Shown in pieces: positions 29,051-41,052 of a stretch of 64,000 nucleotides of DNA. Position 1 is the first letter of the stretch, and each line of letters begins with the position of its first letter. The position numbers were made by a program, and so were the translations under genes. The notes beneath the pieces were generated by a model. The model was not told the origin of the DNA, searched no databases, and saw only the letters and a list, made by a program, of their open reading frames with translations. This stretch comes from Casuarina equisetifolia (taxonomy: Eukaryota; Streptophyta; Magnoliopsida; Fagales; Casuarinaceae), in the NCBI GenBank assembly GCA_028551475.1, contig CM052359.1, positions 22,507,583-22,571,582 of the forward strand. The letters run 5' to 3'.

Positions 29051-30390
29051 GGAATGCATGTTTTTCTGTGCTTCCCTCCTGAAGGCGTATGTGATGTTAT
29101 CTGAGATTGAAGCAATATTCTACTACACTGAATATTTTTGTCCTTCATTAAGGCGCTGGAACCTTGGACGCATTTGATAATTTGTGTGATTTGGATCTTG
29201 TTGATCATCTGTAATGGCTACTGAAGCTCACTAGGACGATGTTCCAAACTCTTGAGCTTTCATGATATGGTTTGTATGTTAAACGCGAATTTTAGTTGCG
29301 AGCTCTATATTATTACGAATCCGAAGAGGGCATTGACTTATTAATGCAGCTTTTTAAGAAAACATTTAATGCTGTATTCGTAACTTAAGAATATATTTAT
29401 GCACTTCAAATTACAGCTTCTGAGATTTGTAGTGCAGTTGTGAAAATTTGCTAACCAAATAAGACTGAGAAAGCCCCAAACCGCAACGCCCAAGTATTCG
29501 CGCTACGCCCTTATGTTCTTTCTCAAACCTCTTAGGAGCTTTCATGGTGGGCAACAACTGTTGGAAAAGCTCTTTCTTTCAACCCAAAATGTTGATTCAT
29601 CGTTACCCAAAAGCTCTTTCTTTCTACCTGTACGCAGTGTGTTTGCAAATAGTGTTTCCTTGTTAGTGTTTGTTGGTAGAAAACGGCATTACCCTTTTCG
29701 GCCTTCGAATTCAAACAGTATTTCTCTTGTCTAAGGATAAACCATTTGCCACCAATGGAAAATGCAAAAGAAGTGTTGTTTTCAAACAAGCCGCATATAG
29801 GCATGAAGATTGGGTAACAACACGAATGTGTAAATGTCACACATATAGGCATGAAGATTGGGATATTCAACTAGCTTCTTCTTGGTACACTTGAAGAGGA
29901 CACTGTAGATAAGGTCAAACTGAACCAACGTAGTAAACAGATAAATATGAACGACATAGACAGTAGGAACTGCCCAAATGATCATCTAACATGTTCATTT
30001 GCTGAACAATTTATCCACATGCCTCTTGGCTTTAAGCAAACCCACAACTGCTAAATGTAATACATATAGTGCTCATTCTTTTCCATGTAAAGAAAGCTTC
30101 AAATACGACCAAAAAGATAATTACCTATATACTCCATTATTCACATTGGGGTAGATTATGTGATTCCATCTCTTAAATCTTTCCATTCAATTTCGCCAAG
30201 GATGGATCCGAACTTGGATTGAGAGCTACCCACTTTAATCCCGAGTTGAACAATTCAATTATATCACAACTCTCATTGCATACAACCTCTTTACATATCC
30301 TACAGCATGGGAATGTTGGACCACCCATCATACCCTCCTCCCCTCAACTTGTTAAACTTTCTTCAATCTTTTGCGTCCAATGGCAGAGTC
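29051..30390. other. NAC 3' UTR and intergenic space
   Basis: Roughly the first 250 bases are the NAC 3' UTR by position. A short direct repeat (ATATAGGCATGAAGATTGGG) occurs near 29,795 and 29,845. No gene can be supported; open frames here have no family-like sequence. Confidence 0.5.
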
Positions 30391-30785
30391 CAGAATGGGA
30401 AGGAAGACATCCCTGTCAGGACTGGAGGCTACGGACGGCCCGGACAATGAGGGTCCAGTAAGCCCCATGGGCACGGGAGGCCAACGTAGAGGTGGAGAGC
30501 GGTTGTGCTTCGGCAAGTAAACCTGGTTGCTCGGAATCTAGAGGGGGTGAGCTGGTACATCACGAGCTGCCATGTGGAGTGCCAGGCGGTGCGGACAGTG
30601 GAGATGAGGAGGCCCGGGGGGAGCGACGGGCTACAGAGGAGGTTGGTACTGGAGGTGAGAAGCGAAGGATTTGGGGGCTGGGGGTTTGGTTTTGGGACAT
30701 CCTGGCAGAGGGGAGGTGGCGGTCGGATTGCAGAGCTTGGCCGTTTTCTTGTGCGTTGGAGGAGTGGGGAGGGCAGGGCATAGGG
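30391..30785 (+). promoter_or_regulatory. GC-rich upstream island of the unknown conserved gene
   Basis: This block is far richer in G and C than its surroundings and ends exactly where the conserved reading frame begins. An in-frame extension of up to about 98 codons exists (ATG at 30492) but looks like translated G-rich leader. I read the block as promoter and 5' UTR. Confidence 0.4.
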
Positions 30786-33700
30786 ATGGAAGCGGCAACC
30801 ATTTTTGCCGCTATATTGGTTGGAGGCTTATATTTAATTATTTCCCTTGGCCAAATAAGGGTTAAAGTAAGCAACTTGAGACCATTTGCTTTGCGCGGGA
30901 AAGCCCAAGGCAGACACGATGTTTATTATGTAGTCCTATTTTCTCCGCACAATTCCTCTGCACCACTCCTTTACTTTCCAAATCCAAGCAAGCATCCAGC
31001 GATTGAGGAAAGCTTTGCAGGTATCAGACAAACTGAAACCAAGTATTATATCGTTGGGGTAATCGAGTCTTTAGAGGGCTTGGTAGAAGATGGGCTGGAA
31101 CCACCCTGACATTACCTTGGAGGAAATGGTGAAACTGACGAAAGGGTTCGTGGATATACTTATTCTGGCATCTGGGTACCAATCCTCCGGTCGTCTTGCC
31201 CACTGGGATCCCCAAAACATCAAGAAAGCATTGCAGTGGGGCATCTTCTTTGAAAATGTTAGTATATGGGTGTGCGTGTGCCTCTAGGTTTGCTTATGTT
31301 AGTCGATTACTAGTTTTGTGAAGTATTACCAGGAATCTCTTAGATATTGCGATTTGACGACTGGGCGGATGAGCCGGGTTACTAGGTTTTCTGGCCAATT
31401 ATTGTTTCTCCTTTTCAATGATTTCCTGCCTACTGTTTGCCTTTCGTTAGTTTTCCTTTGTGTTACATTGACTAAAATATTCCAGGAGCAAATTAACAGT
31501 TATGAGAAAAAATAGTGAGGCGAAGATATTAATTGGCACCTTTTTTGTTCTTTTTAACTACTACTATTTTAATCTCAATGTGTATTTATGCTGTTCCACG
31601 GATTCCTACAGGTTCTAGGAAACCTTTTGGGTTCCGATTTCCTTTAAGAAACCTCAGCCATCATATTTCTGTTAGTTTATGACATTGTAGTAAGAAGTTC
31701 ACTTTCTCTGTATATATGATGGTCTCTTTGATTGTATATACCCTTTTCTGGGTGCTGACTGGTGGGACAATTTCTGTAGATTTTCATCTTTTAGGTGGGC
31801 ATATCCTGTTTATTTGTCATCCATGGGGGTCGACATATCTAAGCTTGTTGCTCCTACTAAACAAGTTTTGCATAATGTGTTATATTTGTTATCCCTATTC
31901 CAATTGAACTTCATTGTTGGTTTGATTTTTAAGAATTTGTATCAATTCCTTTGCTTCTGGCTGGGATAGCATAATAGTGTTTTTTTCCCCTGGTAATAAC
32001 TGAAAAAGTGTCTAGGTGTTTAGGCGTTTCAGCAGCTCAGATGCTTACCAGGAATCAGTGGAGGAACTTGATGCAGCTCTATCTGAAATTACCTCGAATG
32101 CTTCTTTCCCTCAGGTTTTGGATGGTATTTGTTATGTATCATATTTTACAGCTAATCAGATTATTTGTGAACACTAATTGATATATTGGATAAAAACAGG
32201 GTCTTGCTCAACTTTCATCTGCTACTCTTACCAAGGCAGTAGGATTTGTATTGGAACACTTTGTCCACACTTTACCATTGAGGGGTACCCAGCTCAAAGC
32301 CTTTCTGACTGCACTCATTAAGATGGAGCTTGATGAACTATCAGTGACAGACCATGATTGCCTAAATGCATATTTGAGCAAGTTGACTTTGCAGAATACA
32401 TCCCTTATCTCATCTCCAAACTTTGCTCCGACCAACAACATTGAAGAACCCATTGGATATGATTACACCAAATATGCTGTTCAAGAGATCTCGAAGAGGC
32501 AGTGTAGAGTGTCTCACATATCAACAATTGAGACTGGCTTGAATATTCTCTCGAATGCCATCAATAATACTAGTCACTCAGACAGTAATTTACTCAACAC
32601 GCAATTAAAGAGTGAAAATTCTCTGGTGTAAGTTGTTTCTTTGCTATTGATGACAAAGAATGAGAATAAGAAGATTTGTTCTTCAGCATTGAAATTCCTT
32701 TTGGCCCTTTGCCAAACCTTTTTCTTTTTTTCTTGTAGTTATGGGGTCCAATAAACTTCCATGAAATTCAATGTCAGGCTTGGTTCTTTAGACATGTAAA
32801 CCAATTTAGTAATTAAAATGGCAACCTCAGCTCCTTTGTACTTCAGTTAGTTCTTCTGGATAAAAGCATTTAAATAGTTATGTACGAAAATGCCCCCATT
32901 TACTAGGTCTAGGGAAGTGGAACATGGAGCTTGTAATTGTTCTATAGTCTTTTGTTTACATTTTCTGGGCGTTAATATGAGGTAACAAATATTTTCTTAT
33001 GTATCAGATCTTTTTAGAAGGCAAAATACCCAATACATAATCAGTAACTTTCTGGATTAAGTTACTAACTTCCATATATTCAGATATACCTCCTTTAGCA
33101 GTTCCTACTCATGAACATATTCTCATTCATATTGCAGAAGGTTGGCTTTCTTTACCATAATCTAGAAATAAAATTTGATCAAATCTAAGCTTTAAATGTA
33201 GCAATTGTCATCCACCCTGCAAAATTATATTTTAATGTCTACATGTTTTATAGTTGGTGCATCAGAAGACCTGGTTGGCATGAATGAAAGACGCTAATAT
33301 TATTGTTATTGCTGAACTTGGAGATTCCATGTGTTGTTTTCTCCGTGTATTTTTCCTTTTCTAAGAATGTTAATACCCCTGATCTGCTAACAGTTCAACT
33401 CAGATTTTGGCTTGCAACTAACACAGTTTTGTTGCCATTAAATTTGGAGCCGTAATCACTGAAGATGACTAGACGTGGTGACATTTAGTGAAACCAAAAT
33501 ATGCCCTTTATTCTTTCAGACAATGGTTTATATGTCTCGTTTATTCATAATTGTTGTCTATCAGTTAATTTGTCTTATGGCATGTTGTTTATTTGCATTG
33601 TTCATAACATTGAGTAAGATGCGTGAGACACATTTCAGATTTTCCTGCTACTTGTCTTTGTGACAATACTGGTAAGTACTGAGTGGGGTTTTTTTTTTTC

Positions 33701-36700
33701 TTCAATTTTTTGATTTCCTTATTCAGGAATGTAGAAATGTTTCTGGAGTTCATCACGTGGAGATACTGGAAATCAAGAAGTCTCTCGTATTTTCTTGATC
33801 AGAGAACTATTAGATTAGTCTCAGGTACTGGCTTGATATTTTCTGCTCCCAAGGTTCAGTGGATGCAAGTTTTTCAAGGGCTTAATTTTTCATCCAAAAC
33901 CAGTGAGAATGATTCTAGTGAAATGATTGTAAGTTAAATTCTTGAAACAAAATACTTTCCCATAGTTCAATTTTTTTTCGTTAACAGTTTGATTTCTTTA
34001 TGTTAATTTCATTAGACATACTTATCCTATGTAGTTGCGTCAGAAACTCTGAAAGGGCTTCCCCAATAATGTAATTTAAAGCTCGAAGTTAGCAATGATG
34101 CTCAAATTGCCCAACCACAAACTTAATGGATGCATAGGTAGTAGAGGCATTAGTCTTTGAGGATCCTAGTACCTCACTCGCCCCCACACCTCTTATATTT
34201 GTTGCTATTATGTACTGCTTACAATGAATTCTGTGATCTCTGAGTTATGTAGAAATTAAACAGGTCTAAAAAGATCAGACCCTATTATTGACTCGTCATC
34301 CAGCCTCAGTTTTGGTTAATCAAGTCATATCTTGTAAATTTATGTTTCAATTTCATGTATTTGAAGAGTAAATGTACTCATTTCTTCTTGTTTAAGATCT
34401 CAAGCCTTGCTACTAGATGTAAGTGGGGGTTTGATCAAGTAACACTGTTTTTATGCTCCTTGTGAAAACTGCTACTCACTGCCTGTTCAGGATTGATCGG
34501 GTTCACGTTGGGATGTATGTGTATAATGCTTTTCAAGACTTACCTTTAAGGGTATTGACAGTGGTTTCCCACTTATTTGTATACATTTTTTTTTTCTTGA
34601 GACAGGAGCTCTTGTTACTTGGATGCATTGAAAGCAGGTGGAATTTTCTAATTGAACATTTCACATCTGTTGCTTATAATTCCCTTAATACCCTAGAGCA
34701 GTATAAGGAAGTGTGCAACTTGGTTTTGAGAAGATCTCCAAGCCTTAATTGTAGAGAGGAACTGAGTAATTCAAAGGTATGTGTTATGCTCAAGATAACT
34801 TTGAGGGAAACTATAGATGTGTACCATTAATAAGGTACTTGACCCTATTGTGTACTGATTCTTCTTTAGATGTTTGGAACATATTTGTGGTTGTCAATAA
34901 TCTTAATCTTCTTATGGAATTTTAGTACTATGTTCATTTTTTTAAAGCTTCATTGTTTTTATCCACTATCTTCTATATACAGGGTGGGCTTTTCCTTTTG
35001 TGAGTAAATTCCTTTGAAGCTGATGTCATTTTCCACCTACTTGTCTGGACTTGTCAATTTGAGCACATATGTCAGACGAACTGTTACACACTTTTGTTTA
35101 TCTCATGCCAATTTTCAATATTCTGATATGTTTCTATTAATATCTTGTGAGGTTCAAGAATATCTGAGTGATTTAGCAAATTTTAATGTTATAAGTTCAT
35201 GAGCTTTTTAGCTAGAGATTGATCTATGTTAGAAAGGATTTGTTAAGCCTGACTGGAGAAAGCAACAAAAGACAGCAATCCAATGCTTCATGCTCCTAGC
35301 TTAGGCAGCCTTTAGGATGTGGAGCTTTTTCGCCCTCTGCACAATGGCAATGTCCTGCCTGTGGCTGTCAAGATGATCTGAGGTTTTGGTGGCCAAAGTT
35401 ATGATCTATGCTTCACAAGTCTTTAGGATCTGCTGATTAAGAATGACTTTTGCCATATCAGTGTAATTGGGAGGAAAGGAAACTTGCATGGCTGCACCTT
35501 TGCTTATGATAGATGTCACATCATGGAAATAATGACGTGCATCTGCAGATTCCGTTTTAACCATAGCAAGCATTTTGTTCTAGGACCTGCATCCACCTGT
35601 GTATGTCAACTTATTACTTGAAAGAAGAAAAAAACTAAAAGAAAATTCCACTACGTGCAAATAATTATGAATACCATAAAACTAAATGTTGCAACTATAA
35701 AGAAGTTATCTATTTTGTGTTCTAAGAATTGAAAAGGATTCCAAACGTGTTTGTGCTTGTATCATTTGTACACAAGATTTGTTGGTTATCTAGTTTGGTT
35801 GGAAAATTTATTATCTGCCACCAGAATAACTCACATGCCTCTTTCCACCTATCAAACTTCTGTGGTGAAACCAGTCAATTCTTCAAGCGATAATGAAGTT
35901 TTGCCACAGCAAAATTTGAGATTTCAAAATCCAGATTTCTCCTGATTATCTTAGATGGATTTTTATATTTTTGTCTTCTTACAAGTAAATGCTGTAATCA
36001 TCCAGCTTCTAACTTATCATTGTCTTTACTTCGACATGGTTTTATTGTTTTAACTTTGTTCATTTGGAGCTACTCTTTACAACGCTATTTATGGTTGATT
36101 CTGGATTTAATGCAGGAAAGTGGCATTCTTTACCATCTCACCGAACTGCTGGATGGTCAACCGCATCAATTATGGAAAATGCCTCCTGCCCTTGCAGCAG
36201 CTGCAATTCCACTCTGGTACTCCAATGAATCCCCTATGGAATGTGTGCATGCGAGATCAATGTGTACCAGTTAATTTTACTTGTCTAGAGATGCATTAGA
36301 ACAACTTCTGCCAAGGGCCTTGTATTGTTGGGTGGTGGTTGTGGTGTTTACATATTCGAAGAGACAATAGTTGTGTTTCCATGGGATCCAGACATCTCTT
36401 CTAAACAGCCCTGAACAAACTTCATGGCATTCTTGTTTTCAATTCACTTTCTTTGCATCTGAATATGACAATAACTAATGTCACAGGTCACCATTGTTAA
36501 GGTTGTACATGAGTGAAATGGAGACTCAATTCAGAGGAAATTTTTCAACAATGAGGTTTTGAATTTATAATTCCCCCCCCCTCCCCCCTCACCCTCCGTG
36601 TGTAATGTGTTTCCATATGTTTGTTCCTTCTGAAATAAAACTTCCATTTCTGCTAAAATTTTGATTGATTTTATTATGTAGATGCTGCAATTGTACTCAA

Positions 36701-36915
36701 GATATGAAGGAACATAATACCTGTGAGTACATTTAATGACACCCCCCCGTTTTACTTTTTTCCTTCCTGCTTCATAGAGAGACATCAAGCTGTTCTCTGT
36801 AGTTTGTCATGGTTTAGGGATCTTGTAACAAGTATTTATAGGTTGAACATCTCAACATGTGATTTTGCGGTAGGTGCCAACGTTGCAATAGCCAGCAGAT
36901 TAAGTGGAACTTAGG
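30786..36915 (+). pseudogene. Conserved plant protein of unknown function, frameshifted in exon 1
   Basis: I recognise a conserved but unnamed plant family (from memory, no function known). Exons: 30786-31257, 32016-32114, 32200-32627, 33727-33928, 34606-34776, 36116-36216, 36487-36555, 36682-36722, all in phase, plus an unresolved last exon near 36775-36914. The start MEAATIFAAILVGGLYLIIS is a single N-terminal membrane anchor. Later segments are TETKYYIVGVIESLEGLV, DILILASGYQSSGRLAHWD, FVLEHFVHTLPLRGTQL, LIFSAPKVQWMQVF and a Cys-rich CCNCTQDMKEH. One extra C near 31101 shifts the frame after VEDGLE and makes a stop at 31107-31109; the next frame resumes immediately as PDITLEEMVKLTKGF. All other junctions are clean, so this is a very young null allele or a sequence error. 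Exons 6-8 recur at 62.5-63.1 kb. Confidence 0.75.
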
Positions 36916-37588
36916 ACATAGTAGTAACCATCTATTTTTTTAACACTCATGATATATTTTGACTGCTGTTTGGTCATTGAAATTGTAATAGTGATTGCAA
37001 GCGGACTCGATGAGATTTCATGTTCATGAACACTTCCACCTTCTAATAGTTGCTTGGCTCATACTACATATCTTTGAGAGAAACTAAAATTGAAACTTAG
37101 TCGTCATAAACACTTTAGTTGTGTGCATTACATTTTGATCATACTCCAGTTTGCTTTAGCTTAGCACAATGAAATAGTGGAAATTGCCTGCAACCTGTGT
37201 TGGGCTTGGCTGTCCATTTGAAGTTTAGGTGAAGAGGTAATGTATGTAGAGCTGCCTTAATTATTCATTATTGTTAACACCTTAAGAAGAATTGCATTTC
37301 TGCCATTGTGTATAAGAGTTTGCACTAGTAAACAAATCTGTAGATGTAAAAGACCCTGGATGCTAAGTCACGCGCATGCAGACGAAACAATTCATCTAAT
37401 ATTCCTACTCAGTATCGTTCTCATAAATTTTCTTCTGAAATAGGTGTGCCACATGCTTTGGTAGTTTGAATGGCTTTAATCAATGTTCTAGATTCAGTTA
37501 TCAGAGAGAGAAATTTACTGCTAAAGATTTACAAGAAATTAAATGCGATCTATTCTCAGGTGAACTTGCTGAGAGAATTTGGTGCCTC
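35588..37588 (+). repeat. Direct duplication, copy 1 (3' end of the unknown gene)
   Basis: This 2.0-kb block matches 62064-64000 almost base for base and in the same orientation. It includes intron 5 from TGCATCCACCTG onward, exons 6-8, the 3' end and downstream DNA. It is the parental copy, since exons 1-5 precede it here only. Confidence 0.95.
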
Positions 37589-38943
37589 TACGTCATTCAT
37601 GTTTGGGGCTCTCCTCTATTGCACGGTGCAACTACTGCTCCATAGGTGGCTAGTTTACTTTAAGAAGCAAATTTGACACACTTGTACGTAATTCTTGTTT
37701 TCTCAAACATGGAAGACTGGCAGACTTGTTTTTATGAGGACTTTTTCTATTGTTTTGTTAATATTTTTCGATTAAATTCCTTCCCTTGGAAAAGTGCAGA
37801 ATTTTAGATATAAGAACCTACGAGATGAAAAATAGTGCTTCCATTTGCAATATAGTGTGATGGTGTATGTATTGTGTTGGATCCTATATATTCCAACATA
37901 TTGCCTGGGAGTGATTGTGCAGAGCAAAAGGTTGTTTAAAAGGCTGGAAAACTATTGGTACATATAATTCGAACTTGTTTAAATATTAAAAGTATGAATA
38001 ACTTGCTAAGTCCCTTGTTTAAATGATGTTGATAAGAAATTATCTAAAATAGTTTGAATTTTGTACACAGAATTAGAAGCTTATTTACTAATTCTAGTGG
38101 ATTATGCATCTTAGATTCTATCTCTGTACTCTAGTTATTTGTTCTGTCTTTGTTAGGCAGACTAAGTACTCGTTTTATATGGCTAAAATTGAGTTTGAGA
38201 AAGTTAACATTTGGAGGAAAATAGTAAGTGTCTTTTTGTATTAAAAAGTCATCTATTGGGCCTAACTTTGCTTTTTTCTTTGTCATCCTTAGATGAGATA
38301 TGTTTGGATGTCTTATCTAGAATTATATACTTCATAAAAATATCTCTCTCTTTCTCTATCTTACTTCTAATCTACACATTTTGATGGGCCTTTTCTGTTA
38401 AAAAACTGTGATTTAATTAGCAGTGGAAAAGCCAAAAGTTAAACTTTTGATGAATGTGCTTAACCAGGCAGTTCTTTGGCATTTTTAGGTGTGGACGGCA
38501 TAGTTTTTCACGTAACCGAAAAGTTAATCTTATTTTTTTCTCAATGATGCTTCTGAGAAAGTTTAAATATTGGAGTGAAACAGAAGGATGACCACAAATG
38601 ACAAACGGTACCATCTTTTTTCAAGGCTATCCATTCCAAAAAGTGCTTTATCTCCACTACTGATGCTACATCACTGGATGCAAATCTTCGACATCCTCCT
38701 CGAGTTGGGGCCTTTCTGACTAGGGAAGGTCATAAAGTGTAGTTGGATGAGCTGTTGATGATGATTATCTTTTTCAAATAGGAAAGTTAGATGCAACATG
38801 TGATACTTGTCAACGAGATTTGACTCTTGAAAGTGCAATTTCTCATGTTGTCTTTTGGTTATATAATCTCTGTGGTTCATCACCCAAACCATTCAAACTC
38901 TTCTTCAAGCAATATACAGGTGTTGGTGGGAAGCAAGCTAAAA
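37589..38943. other. Intergenic sequence
   Basis: AT-rich, no supportable gene or repeat structure. The short frame at 37470-37676 has no family-like sequence. Confidence 0.5.
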
Positions 38944-39213
38944 ATGAAAATGTCAAGACTCTCTACCTTTAGAAGGATCCAGTTTTTGAAGATAGGGAAG
39001 AGAATTGCTAGCTCTGGGCATGCCGTCTCCCTTGTGAGTGCCAAGAGAAGATCGTTGATGGATTGTTGCCATGGATCATATGCCTTCAGGCAGTTGGTTG
39101 AGAAGGTCAAGTCACAATGGAAGCAAACTCTGGGTTCGCAAAGGAGCAGATCTCTCTACAGCTATGACATCCAAGGCTATTCTCTGAACTTTGATGATGG
39201 TTTCCTTAGATGA
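38944..39213 (+). CDS. Small plant protein with YSYD...NFDDG C-terminus
   Basis: An 89-residue frame starting MKMSRLSTFRRIQF; an alternative start two codons later (MSRLSTF) is equally good. It is basic in the middle (FRQLVEKVKSQWKQTL) and ends SLYSYDIQGYSLNFDDGFLR. That tail resembles a group of small uncharacterised plant proteins with a conserved YSYDxxxYSxNFDDG end (recognised from memory, function unknown). There is no signal peptide or membrane segment. A CAG at 38918-38920 could be an acceptor, so an upstream exon cannot be excluded. Confidence 0.6.
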   Translation: MKMSRLSTFRRIQFLKIGKRIASSGHAVSLVSAKRRSLMDCCHGSYAFRQLVEKVKSQWKQTLGSQRSRSLYSYDIQGYSLNFDDGFLR

Positions 39214-41052
39214 CTGTCTCCGATATCATGGTTGCCATGATTTTTTTCTTTTCTTTTTGAGTAAGCAATGAACAGTTCTAAGGTTTTCAATTGTTTCAGA
39301 GGCAATTTATACACCAGGATAGCTTGATGTTGGGATTCTTTTCTTTGAATAACTGAATTAGTAGCATGGCAGATTGTATATAATCCTTCAATCTTCACTA
39401 CTTTTGGAAGTGTAATTTATTCATAGCCCTTTCTCTGGTATGATTTGCTGCTTTGCGAGAAGGATTAAAACCTGGGAATCTCTGTGAAGTTCATCTGAAC
39501 TTCTGGATTTGCCCGCAGGTTTATTTTTCTTTTTTTTTTTTCCCTATTATTTAAGCTTAACTCTACTAGCAATCCTAAGCCAGCCCCAATTACTTCAGAA
39601 TTATGTATTTCAAATAGTAAAGCATATGATCCGTATTGCTAAAAGAGAGATTGGCATATTCGGATCCTTGACAAGGTAGAATTTTATGTCAAGTTTCTAA
39701 GACTCCCTTAAGATGCTTTACCACTTTGTTAGCTGGCACCGCTGTATACTGTGCATTCCCTTTAAGAAAAGGAGATCAATCTTCCTTTCCTTTTGAAAAT
39801 ACCCAGAAAAAGAAGAAGAAAGAAGAAAACAGCATATTGGCTATAACACTCGAACTATCTAGCTAGTACAAGTTGATGAAATACATAATAAGTTAATTCT
39901 TGCAAAGCATACACACGAACAAATATCAAACATGTTACATTATTTGGTTAATCCACACCTGAAATAACACTCGAACTATCTAGTGTGAAGAGACGAGGGA
40001 AGCGGATGTGAAAATCAAGAAAGGACGCAACAGCTGGCCGGTCCACACCATCTAAAGTCAATTTAGTACAATGCTGTAACAAAATGAATGTGTAGGGTAA
40101 ATGATTGTTGTGCCCATACTTGTTTCAATAATGAATAGTATTTTCTACAAAGTGTAAGAGAAACAGCAAGCTTAGATTGGGGAAGGGGTGCTGAAAATGC
40201 TCCAATACTTGCTTTGCCAGACATCAATAGGGCTTTTCTTTTTCCGTGCAAGTATGTATACAAAATAATTGATGATTAACATTCAAATGCCATAAGTGAA
40301 ACTTAGGTTATGGTGATTGATGAGAGCAGAGCTGCCATATAAAGTACAATCTAGGTTACTTATCAGCTTCTTCCCAAAAGTCTGAAGTTACTCTCCTCTT
40401 GCTTTAGAAAGATGACAACTCCCTTGTGTTTCTTGCTCCCCCACCTTGAGATATCCAAGCAGTCCTTCCCGTTAATTCTTTGGACTAATTTAGGAGAATT
40501 TATTGAATTGATGCAAGATTGATCAATCAGAATCATGGTCCAAGAGCGCCAGTTTTATTGATTTGATGAAGGATCTCTCTGAATGGAAATGGGTGCTTCA
40601 GACCCTAATCAGTAATGGGTGATGCGGGAAAAAATCTAGGGGAAGGACCGAGTAAACAGAAATACTTGAGATAAAATCAAGTCATTGTGCTAGAGAAGAA
40701 AAACAAAGCGGACTGCACTCAAGTTATGGATCAATGTCCCCAGAGCTATGGAAATATGTGACAACAATAGCACCAGAAAAATAATTCCATTCCATGTAAG
40801 CCAAAGTAGTGCGGTTCAACAAGTGATGTGATATTTTTGCTCACAATAAAGGTTTAAGTCATAATTCGCAGGAAAATTCTGTTGTATTAGAGTGAATCAG
40901 AGTGAAATCATACCAAAAAACCTTGTTCAGAGGTTACAAAGGAGAGGGTAATCATGTATTTGTTCATGCAAATGATTAAGATGTCCTACATGAAGTAAAC
41001 ATCATCCAATAAATAATGGCACTATACACTTAAAAGACATTGAGAAGACAAC
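39214..41052. other. Intergenic sequence
   Basis: No gene was recognised on either strand. If the MON2-like fragment continued on the minus strand, its next exon would be here, but I could not find it. Confidence 0.45.

Noticed and set aside
30492-30785. N-terminal extension of the unknown gene from ATG 30492
   Set aside because: The translated sequence is low-complexity Gly/Arg/Glu from a GC-rich leader and resembles nothing; the membrane-anchor start at 30786 is better.
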